From assembly GCA_032629725.1 (NCBI GenBank), contig JAFEVB010000026.1:806001-870000 (forward strand): a DNA stretch of 64,000 nucleotides, read 5' to 3'. Origin of the DNA: Gremmenia infestans (taxonomy: Eukaryota; Ascomycota; Leotiomycetes; Helotiales; Hamatocanthoscyphaceae). Under the pieces are notes generated by a model. That model did no database searches. It was not told the DNA's origin and was given only the letters and a program-made list of their open reading frames with translations. This document shows, in pieces, positions 43,336 through 51,362 of the stretch (its first letter is position 1; each line of letters opens with the position of its first letter). A program made the position numbers and the translations under genes.

Positions 43336-45558
43336 TCAAATGAACCCCATACTCAGATCCCCAACCCCATTCCAGACTCCACTTCCAGCCATCCAGCTCG
43401 TATCAAGAGGTAATTCGGTTCTGAATCCATCAAGTATTTGCCCTGTTATTCTCTCTCTCATCAGGTCTCCAGCGGCATCGATTGCACCAACGTAGATACT
43501 CGCTTCACCCAATAGACTAGCGACGAGATCTTCAATTTCTGATTTGATCTGATCGAGAGTAACCACTTCTCCACGTCCCGCCCCTGCTTCAGTCTCAGGG
43601 CCGCCAGATAAGTCAGCCAGGAGAGGGCCATTTGCTAGGTTGCTGTTGCTTGTCATTGCAAGTCTCCGAAATACTCGTGCTGCGTGTTTGGCTGATAGCC
43701 AATGACTAGGGAAGGCCTCGAGTACCGTCGCACAGAGAATGACTTCTTCTTTCACAAAATGTAGGCCGTCCCCGTTCCGTACCACGCAATACAGTAGTAC
43801 GGGTGCAATTGCTACGAATCTGCACAGCGTAACCCAGTTCATAGGTAGGTGACGTTGTTGCCATAGCACAGCAGATAGCTGAATATACTTCTGTGCACAC
43901 CGTTGCAACTCAAGTAGATGGTCCATCGATATGGGCGAGTTGAAATGTGATGGCGTATATAGGAGTAGAAGCAGATTTTGGTACCGGTAGTTAAGCCATG
44001 GAATCGTATTGTGAAAGGGCAACTGATCTCTCTCCATCGGCGTCACCAAACAACCCTGAGTATACCAGTTTTCAATCTGCGTCCTTAATTCCTGGATAAT
44101 GACTCTACGATCAGCCTGTGTCAGTCTGCTTGTTGCATACGAGTTGGGTAATTGAATTTTCAGTAAGATACTCTCTTCAAGTTGTCGCAGAGAAATTATG
44201 TGCCGATTGACTTGCAGCACGAGCGTGTAGTAGTTACGATCGGGAGATGCATATTCCTCAAGGGTCACACCCGGGAGGGGGATATTTGCGTTAGAGTCAC
44301 ATATTCCGAAAGGGAGGCCGACGGATGCGGATACCATGCGATCAAGCGTATACGCACTCCAGTATAACCTATGGCGAGCTTCCACTTCGAGTAGCTCTTG
44401 GCTGGACCCAATCGAGGTCTTGCTACGGCTCAGGCCCAGGGCTATTACCTGCCTGGACAAGATACCGGTGATTACATAAGGTGATATGCCTTGTGAATCG
44501 AAAAGCGAGTGGAGACCGAGGAGGAGAAGGCTTGCAACAGAGTCAACGTCATTTCTCGATAGACATTCTTCCAGAACGGTAGGGTACGAGATTTTGAATT
44601 TCGAGCAAATGTCTTCCGAAACCTGGCCTACACGCTTTAATGTCGTGCAGCCTATTGCCATAACCATATATAATTTGGTAGGCATCTTCTCAGTACCTTC
44701 ATTCATCCAATCTCCTATGGCGTCAACATCCCTAAGGACGTTTTCTCGATCCATGAACGGATAGGCACGATGTATATGGCGAAAGTATGCATCGACAAAC
44801 CTCCGGCCAACGACACCCGGAGAAAGTGGCTCTGACCTATGCTCTGGGGAGGGGGCAGCATGGCGAGATGAGGTGATACCAACGTTTCCTGGTACAAGCT
44901 GAGGTCCGCCATTGAGGATCGTAGCATTGTCAGACGCTGAACTCTTACTCGGATCAGATGCACTCCGAGACGTCGGTAGATAGGCATCTCCATGGTGCGT
45001 CCCAGGTGGTGATATTATTTCAATACTTTCCGGACGGGGGTTCGGGTTCGGGTTCTGGTTCGCATCGGACCGTAGCTCGCTCTCTCTATTGACTGAAGTG
45101 CATGTCCATACAGCCGTATTTGTAGTCTTGCCGCCTATATGGGCTCCCGTCTCGAGTCGATCTACGGAGGGTGCATCGCTGGGCAGTGTCCTATTAACAT
45201 AATTGCTCAGCCAAGTGATTCTGGCCTCAAGCCTCTCCTTCTCCTTCTGAGCCACAAGCGGTCCCAGCTCCGCACGTGAAAGTTCGGCCAGGGAGCAAAT
45301 GACGCCGGCGTTGAGGCAGTGATTGCATTGTGGTGAAGCCTTGCTGCACCTCTTTTTGAGGCGACGACAACGTTGGCATGCAGCCTTGACCGGCGCCTTG
45401 TGCAGTTGTTGTTGCTGTTGCTGCTGTTCCTCATCTGAGACTGCGACCGGCTTACCACGGCCATGGCTCTGGTCATCGTGTTTCGTAATGCGGAAGCGGT
45501 GAATGGCAGGTTGCATTACTCCGTGGGATGTTGCGGAGGCAGAGGCAGATGCAGACAT
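43336..45558 (-). CDS. Zn2Cys6 transcription factor with fungal-specific middle homology domain
   Basis: An intronless gene of 740 residues. The zinc cluster is complete at C61-C64-C71-C78-C81-C88 (CX2CX6CX6CX2CX6C, QRCRRLKKRCSKASPQCNHC), preceded by a seven-Gln run. A linker and short coiled coil (LVAQKEKERLEARITWLSNYV) follow. The fungal_trans domain starts near residue 260 (RRFVDAYFRHIHRAYPFMDR), with GLHSLFDSQGISPYVITGI and ARHRLYWSAYTLDRMVSASVGLPFGI as its conserved core. It is divergent from the dipeptidase gene over 402 bp and lies next to the MFS transporter, so it probably controls both. Confidence 0.92.
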   Translation of the reverse strand: MSASASASATSHGVMQPAIHRFRITKHDDQSHGRGKPVAVSDEEQQQQQQQLHKAPVKAACQRCRRLKKRCSKASPQCNHCLNAGVICSLAELSRAELGPLVAQKEKERLEARITWLSNYVNRTLPSDAPSVDRLETGAHIGGKTTNTAVWTCTSVNRESELRSDANQNPNPNPRPESIEIISPPGTHHGDAYLPTSRSASDPSKSSASDNATILNGGPQLVPGNVGITSSRHAAPSPEHRSEPLSPGVVGRRFVDAYFRHIHRAYPFMDRENVLRDVDAIGDWMNEGTEKMPTKLYMVMAIGCTTLKRVGQVSEDICSKFKISYPTVLEECLSRNDVDSVASLLLLGLHSLFDSQGISPYVITGILSRQVIALGLSRSKTSIGSSQELLEVEARHRLYWSAYTLDRMVSASVGLPFGICDSNANIPLPGVTLEEYASPDRNYYTLVLQVNRHIISLRQLEESILLKIQLPNSYATSRLTQADRRVIIQELRTQIENWYTQGCLVTPMERDQLPFHNTIPWLNYRYQNLLLLLYTPSHFNSPISMDHLLELQRCAQKYIQLSAVLWQQRHLPMNWVTLCRFVAIAPVLLYCVVRNGDGLHFVKEEVILCATVLEAFPSHWLSAKHAARVFRRLAMTSNSNLANGPLLADLSGGPETEAGAGRGEVVTLDQIKSEIEDLVASLLGEASIYVGAIDAAGDLMRERITGQILDGFRTELPLDTSWMAGSGVWNGVGDLSMGFI

Positions 45559-45960
45559 ACGCCGCTCTGCTCAGGGGCCTTTGTCCTCAAAGATCTAGAA
45601 ATCTAGAATCAAAGGATCATAACACAACGCTACATATCAAACAACGCTACATAGAACTCATGTCGCCATTCCCGCCATCGACTTCCATGTTCCGACGCGG
45701 AGCCGTCCCGTTGCAAGTTGCCCAAACGGGCATTAGTCTCCGTTGACGGCTCGTGTGTAAGCACACAATCGCACAATATACGGAGCGTACCTATACGTAC
45801 TTCAGAGTCATCAAGTCCTTTTTGTACGAATAAGACGTAATATAATCCCAAGAATTTCATCCACCTTCTCTCTCTCTATCTCTATCTTGCCCTCTCAGAC
45901 TCTGTTACTCTGCTAGTCATCATTTCCAACCAAGTCATCGCGCGCTATCCCGTTATTAGT
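45559..45960. promoter_or_regulatory. Shared divergent promoter of the regulator and the dipeptidase
   Basis: The 402 bp between two divergent starts contains two CGG-type pairs: CGG-AG-CCG at 45698-45705 and CCG-TTGA-CGG at 45740-45749. CT-rich leader sequence (CTCTCTCTCTATCTCTATC) precedes the dipeptidase start. Autoregulation plus dipeptidase control from this region is a reasonable guess. Confidence 0.4.
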
Positions 45961-46965
45961 ATGGTGTCCGCAACTGAGGCACGTGATATATATGCACGAT
46001 ACATTCATTTTGACGGCTTGAATATTGCCAACTTCTCGCGCGGAATTTTCGAAGCTTGGAAGGCAGGCGGTATCACGGGCGTCTCATGCACATGTGGCAT
46101 CTGGGAGAATTTTCGCGGCGCCATAGCCAATGTGGTGCAGTGGAAGAAGTGGTTTGAAGAACACTCGGATTTGATTGTCCAAGCACACACTGTTGCGGAT
46201 ATCCGACAAGCTAAGAAGGACGGCAAGACCGCGGTTCTGCTTTCATGGCAAAACACGGCAGGAATCGAGGATCAGCTGGATTACCTGAGGGTATTCAGAG
46301 ACCTCGGAGTCAGAAAGATGCAATTGACGTACAACACCCAGAATTATTCCGGAGCGGGCTATACCGAGCCTCGGGACTCAGGTCTGACAGGATTTGGTCA
46401 GGAGGTTGTGACCGAGATGGCCAAGTTGGGTATTGTCTGCGATCTAAGTCACGTTGGACCTCAGACTAGCCGGGACGTGATTGAATTTGCTCCCGAGGGG
46501 AAACCACCGTGTTTCTCGCACATCCTTCCCGCCGGCATGCTCGACCATCCACGCAACAAGACGGACGAGCTGATCAAGCTGATCGGCTCCAAGGGCGGCT
46601 TCGTCGGCCTGTCGCAATTTGGGCCGCACATGAAGAACGGCAACGACAGCACCATCGATGACTATGTTGAGGCGCTGGACTACGTGATCGGGCTCGTCGG
46701 CGAGGACTTGGTAGGTATTGGAAGTGATGCGAGCGAGGGACACGGACGGCCGAGCGACTTTATGGCGTGGTGTAACAAGGATAAGGGGTATGCGAGACGT
46801 TTGACACCCTGGGGCAGTCAGAAGGTTGTGAAGCCTCTGGGGCCTCTAGCGCAGCGCGCGAAGCTCGCGGAGGCTATGGCGAGGAAAGGCTGGTCTGAGG
46901 ATAAGATGAGGAAGGTCTTAGGTGAGAATTGGCTGAATTATTTAGAAAAGATATTTGAAAGATGA
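45961..46965 (+). CDS. Membrane dipeptidase-type metallopeptidase (peptidase family M19)
   Basis: An intronless gene of 334 residues with an M19 TIM barrel and its metal ligands: HFDG (His16, Asp18) at the N-terminus, Glu in QNTAGIEDQLDYL, His in VCDLSHVG, His in PPCFSHILPAG, and the catalytic-side Asp in LVGIGSDASEGHG. M19 enzymes hydrolyse dipeptides, including ones with a D-residue or beta-lactam-like bonds, and in fungi some process glutathione-derived Cys-Gly conjugates in secondary metabolism. The protein lacks a signal peptide and the GPI tail of animal dipeptidase, so it is probably cytosolic. The start at 45961 is the first ATG and lies just after a CT-rich leader. Its neighbours are a divergent Zn2Cys6 regulator and an MFS importer. 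Confidence 0.9.
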   Translation: MVSATEARDIYARYIHFDGLNIANFSRGIFEAWKAGGITGVSCTCGIWENFRGAIANVVQWKKWFEEHSDLIVQAHTVADIRQAKKDGKTAVLLSWQNTAGIEDQLDYLRVFRDLGVRKMQLTYNTQNYSGAGYTEPRDSGLTGFGQEVVTEMAKLGIVCDLSHVGPQTSRDVIEFAPEGKPPCFSHILPAGMLDHPRNKTDELIKLIGSKGGFVGLSQFGPHMKNGNDSTIDDYVEALDYVIGLVGEDLVGIGSDASEGHGRPSDFMAWCNKDKGYARRLTPWGSQKVVKPLGPLAQRAKLAEAMARKGWSEDKMRKVLGENWLNYLEKIFER

Positions 46966-47944
46966 CATGATTTTGAAACGTCGAATATAGATCTTCATCT
47001 TCGAGCAGATTTGTCTTGAATGATCAACCCCGCAAGTAGCGCTTTGCATACAGAGGCCACTGGCCGTCTGATGCCCCAAAGTCTGTAGGAGATTTGTGAG
47101 CCCTGAATGTAGATGGATAACAGGCAGAAAACATCCGATGTATTAGATTGCACCTTAACAAGTGGTTAAGGACTGTGAGAAATAGTACAGCTCTTCCCAA
47201 GTCACAATCCTAAGAAATACTCTCGGCAGATTCTGCATGCCGCCTCTAGTTTTGATTATCTGTCTTAGCCCTTATATATATATCTTAGAAATTCCTATAT
47301 ATATTCTATTAAATGTAAATATTCTGCAGGGGGAAACCAAAATAGAGGCCAAATTTGCTTACTACTTTATTAGCCAGCATTGCAATAGCAGCAATAGTTA
47401 TATTACTAAAACTCTTATTAGCCTAAAGTTGTTTATATATTATTCTGAATGCCTCTGCTCTATAGTACAAACTATCGCGCAAGCATAAAATCCCATGCTT
47501 TAACTTACAGGGAAGGGCCACAAGGTACAGAACTGAGCTTATTGACCATGTAAACCCTCTTGCCGTGGGTTCGATTTTCCGCGTAAGGCTCTCTCGATCT
47601 GGCAATCAATAGGTGGTGTCGCAACCATAGGCCCTCTGTGCCTGCACTTCAAGCAGACGGAATCCATAGCATTGTCCCTTTAAACATTGCTCTTTGCCTG
47701 GTTCATTTGCACTTGCCCCGAACGCTATTGCACCTTGCTACGCTACCCGGCCGACCACTCTTGAATGCTTTGGTGGTGGAATTACCTATGTAAGACTTAT
47801 TATAGAGCCTTCAATTCTTAGACTTAACTATAGAAAGAAGCTTATAAAAGCGAGATGTCTATCTTCAGAACCAGGTTTCCAGTCCTAGGATCTTAGAGAA
47901 ACTTTTACGACTTCCTAACAAAAACATAAGGATAGCCGCCCGGT
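46966..47944. other. AT-rich repeat-prone intergenic
   Basis: No gene is supported. The stretch includes AT-rich sequence with ATATAT tracts near 47270-47310, and a tRNA B-box-like GGGTTCGATTTTCC near 47563-47580 that does not fold into a tRNA. Confidence 0.5.
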
Positions 47945-47952
47945 GATGGCAT
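47945..47952. repeat. Target-site duplication, left (GATGGCAT)
   Basis: Eight bases directly abut the left terminal inverted repeat and are identical to 48488-48495. Confidence 0.8.
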
Positions 47953-48487
47953 CAGTGTAGAGAATAATACACCAATATAATACCATATTGCGTATTGTAT
48001 GGCTCCAGTCCAGCTCTATCTTGTATTAGGGCCATACAATATAGGGATCGCTATACTAACCTAATATAATACGCATGTCGTTATATTAGCCATATATGGG
48101 TATATTGCGGGGCCATTTTAGAGGGCATTTAGAGGGCATTTAGAGGGATAATCCGCTGGAAATTAGCATTTTTAGGCCCCCCCCCTTTTTAGGCTTTCCA
48201 AGTGGGTCCGCGCGGGTCATGGCTTGGTTTTATGCTAGTGCATAAAATGTTATGCTATGTCATAATAATTTATGCTATGTCATAATAATTTATGCTATAT
48301 TAGAATAAATTATGCTTAATTATACCATATTTATGCATATATTAGTATATTAGTCATATATTAGTTAGTAATATAATATCATCCTTTATATATTAGTGCC
48401 ATACAGTCTGCTAGCGCCTATATTGTGGTCCGTATCAAGCTTCCGGATATGACCAATATATATTGTTTTATATTATTCTCTACACTG
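47953..48487. mobile_element. Non-autonomous hAT-type element (MITE), 535 bp
   Basis: The ends are perfect 17-bp inverted repeats, CAGTGTAGAGAATAATA, with imperfect pairing beyond (CACCAATATAATA against TAAAACAATATATAT). The element is flanked on both sides by the identical 8-bp GATGGCAT (47945-47952 and 48488-48495). An 8-bp target-site duplication and ends starting CAGTG are hallmarks of the hAT superfamily. The interior has no frame for a transposase and contains small tandem repeats: AGAGGGCATTT in three copies (about 48118-48148) and TATGCTATGTCATAATAATT in near-tandem copies (about 48248-48290). It must have been mobilised by an hAT transposase elsewhere. Confidence 0.85.
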
Positions 48488-48495
48488 GATGGCAT
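48488..48495. repeat. Target-site duplication, right (GATGGCAT)
   Basis: Eight bases directly abut the right terminal inverted repeat and are identical to 47945-47952. Confidence 0.8.
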
Positions 48496-48682
48496 TCATA
48501 ACCATTAGACCATCAAAGAAAGGGAGTGCCTTTAGAACTGATGTTATATCAGACTGTTTATTGGCATTTGGTTTATTTTAGAACATGTATATGCATTGAA
48601 AACATCGCTGGAAACCCCGAACTTTACACGGACCTTAGACAATAGCCCTCGCAATGCAATGACAGACGATAGACAAAACAGA
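48488..48682 (-). repeat. Inverted dispersed repeat, right copy, with a tRNA-Asp 5' relic
   Basis: Read on the minus strand this is the counterpart of 39413-39604. It contains the tRNA-Asp acceptor 5' strand and D-arm (TCTTTGATGGTCTAATGGTT from 48519 downwards) but then diverges from tRNA sequence, so it is a 5' half only. The hAT-type element has inserted at the divergence point. Confidence 0.7.
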
Positions 48683-48687
48683 AAATC

Positions 48688-48730
48688 GATTTACAATGTG
48701 CCGAGTGGAGTGGGACATTGAAAGTTGACA
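48688..48730 (+). repeat. Short dispersed motif, copy 3
   Basis: GATTTACAATGTGCCGAGTG plus GGGACATTGAAAGTTGACAA matches 38568-38605 in the same orientation. Confidence 0.4.
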
Positions 48731-49780
48731 ATGGTGAGTACCAACCAGTTTCTTTGTGCTGTGTGTGTCCAGCTCGCGTGGACTAACGCTCACTGGGCTG
48801 CTGGGAGAACGTACTTTCAGTCTGGGGTCTGAGACATTGAACAAAAATCGACAAATGGTACTACGAAGGGGCGGCAGGCATGGGGTTGGTTATACGTCAG
48901 ATATCTGGGTGAGAATTTCAAGCCCCGGAGGATCTTTGAACCAGAAACCACCATTTCCTAGCATTCATAAGTTATGATAATGAAAGTCAAGAACCTATTA
49001 CCTCTTTTTAGTTCATGGAGCGCTAGCGTAAAATGCCTATTGGAGGGGGGGTAGGTGTAGGGTAGGGGGGGTTTGGAGGCTTCGCGAGACAAGCGAGACC
49101 TTCAGGGGCTCGATCGCAACACCATCTTTTTTACCCAACCTATACAAATGCGAAAATCAATAGAAATAATCCCCCACACAAAAGTATTCATTCTTACGCA
49201 TCATTCGCGCAAACTAAAATATCCGCCCTCTTCTAGAACCATTCCATGAACGCCCTGAAAGTCGAAACCCATAATTCAAGGCGCACAGATTAGCGAAGGA
49301 AAGAAGGCAGTGTTTTAAGGCAACAGAGTTCAAAGGGCGACAGATCCGCCTTCTTCAACCGTTCCCAGACCGCCAATTGATCTGCTGATACCAAGACCAA
49401 ACTATCTGTGTTTCGTAGACACGAATTGTTGAGTTTATTCTGTACTGTTGTATAAGACCGAAATCACTTTCAGTAAGGTAACGGCTTAATAGCCTGTAAA
49501 GTCAGATGTGCATCTGATCTGGTCCACGGCATGCACGAACGACCGGGCGGCTTCCCCGAAGGCTGCTGTGCAACACCGATATCACGAACCCATGAAGCGG
49601 GATTTCCCCGCTTCCCAAACATTACTACTAACTCAAATCTGGGGCAGTTCCTACCCGGAAACAACCCACCTAGCCTGACAGTCGGGCAAACGTTTGTATG
49701 GTAGGCTTACCGTAATTAGCAGATCACAAACATCCCAGACCCCGGCATGCTGTCGCCTACGACGCTTTCCGTTGCTCCCA

Positions 49781-49837
49781 CCTGCAGACGTCGCTCACAC
49801 CTGCAACCGTCGCTCACACCTACAGCCATCACTCACA
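49781..49837 (+). repeat. 19-bp minisatellite, three copies
   Basis: Consecutive units CCTGCAGACGTCGCTCACA, CCTGCAACCGTCGCTCACA and CCTACAGCCATCACTCACA are followed by a partial CCT. The third unit differs mainly by C-to-T and G-to-A changes. Confidence 0.85.
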
Positions 49838-50680
49838 CCTAGCGCAACGCACGCCACGCCCTAGTACTGCCCTCTGCGATTAATTATTATCTTCTTCGAG
49901 GCCACAAATTACATAGCCATTACACTAACGGGTGGTATTGCGATGGGATGGCTGTTGTGTTACGAAAACAACGCGAACCAGTAGGGGAATTTCCGACTGA
50001 CCTCATGTTTCATTGAATAGGGTAGAGATTAATTCATTGACCCTCGCCCTTCATGCGATGCTTTCCTGTCAAGGACTGCGGCTCTTGCTCGCCCTCGTCG
50101 CCCTGTTATTCCATGTCTCTATACTCCAGCGAGTATAAAAGTCATCCGAGGGTTGTCAATTCCGAGTTCTACGACCCAGCCAGATCCCGAGAAGTCTCAC
50201 TCCAAAGATTGGAATCGATTTACAACTATCATATCAATCTTTACCTGTTGGCAGAAGGTCTACTATCTATCACCACTCAAACGGTTTAGCAAAGCATCAA
50301 CACACTTGCTCATCACCCACAACATCTGGAAACACTTCAACCACCTCTGCTACTACCTACTCCACTACACTTTAGCAGAACTAGCATTCGTCTCTTGACT
50401 TTCAGCGCTACAACTATCCTCTCATCCCAATCTAAACGGAACACCCCAGCTCCCTCCCACTTTCACACATCCCCATAACCTTTTCACCTCACCTCGCCTC
50501 GCCACACACACTCTTCACTACCTACAGTATCAAAGACACCCGCCTTCCCCACACCATCACCGCACCACACCTTTCACCAAAACGAACCTGCACCGCATTC
50601 CTCACCAACACCAACCCACACTACATCCCCTCACCACAACCCCCTCCCCTCCCCTCCACACCATCCCGCCACCCCCCACA

Positions 50681-50941
50681 ATGCCCACCTCATCATCCTC
50701 CCAAACCGCCCACAACGGCTCCTCGACCTCCCACCATTCCCACACCAAGACCCCAGAACCAAAATCCCATGGGAAAAGTAGTAGCAGTAAAAGCAAGAGG
50801 AGCAAGACATTGGAAACTTATATCAACGATGAAGAAAGGGATCACCGCTCATATGCCGTGAGCGAGTATGATCCGTTGCAGGCGGAGGCGAGGACAAGGC
50901 GGGAGGAGAGGCTTAGGGATGTTTTAGGGAGGCGGTATTGA
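50681..50941 (+). CDS. Small hydrophilic protein, function unknown
   Basis: A single exon encodes 86 residues. The N-terminal half is Ser/His/Lys-rich and disordered (STSHHSHTKTPEPKSHGKSS). The C-terminal half is more ordered: KTLETYINDEERDHRSYAVS, then EYDPLQAEARTRREERLRDV and a terminal LGRRY, probably one amphipathic helix. The gene has a long C-rich 5' leader and a clean ACA ATG context. No family is recognised. Confidence 0.55.
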   Translation: MPTSSSSQTAHNGSSTSHHSHTKTPEPKSHGKSSSSKSKRSKTLETYINDEERDHRSYAVSEYDPLQAEARTRREERLRDVLGRRY

Positions 50942-51362
50942 ATTGAAGGTAAGGTAAGGTGCCGGAATATACGCTCATCAGAAGACCAACTGGGTTGACC
51001 AGCCGCGTTTCTTCGCTTTGCTTTGCTCTGTTAGAGGCCAATTTTGGGATAGTACCTAGGTACGGAGTATAGGGATTGTAATACTGTTTGTTTTAGTGCG
51101 GTAAATAGCGGATGGATATCTGGGAAGTGGAATGAATGATTATGACAAGGATTTGTGGTATTTTTTGTGTACAGTAAGATTACAATGATAAGTGGAGATC
51201 TCTATACGCCTGAAAATGCTGCCATTTGCGCCGCTGATATGATACAGTATGCAAAACAGGTATTACTTACAAACATCTCAGCTCATTTTCAGCCTTTATA
51301 CCCTAGAATTTCTCATTTCCCTTCTCATTTTCGAGATTGCCTTGATATATTTGACCAAAACC
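50942..51362. other. Intergenic, no gene seen
   Basis: This lies between the 3' end of the small gene and the 3' end of MSD1. Plus-strand frames at 51155-51533 are antisense to the MSD1 last exon or chance. Confidence 0.5.

Larger units (their letters stand above)
48683..50680. other. 2 kb gene-poor stretch with minisatellite
   Basis: No gene is supported. The stretch holds the dispersed motif (48688-48730), a G-rich run (GGAGGGGGGGTAGG near 49043), a 19-bp minisatellite at 49781-49837, and a C-rich leader (50440-50680) of the next small gene. Confidence 0.5.

Noticed and set aside
45424..45443. CAG/CAA run in the Zn2Cys6 gene as an expandable microsatellite
   Set aside because: It encodes only seven Gln with interrupted codons and is normal for fungal regulators.
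47555..47590. Possible second tRNA around the B-box-like GGGTTCGATTTTCC
   Set aside because: The T-stem does not pair properly and no A box, acceptor stem or anticodon arm fits.
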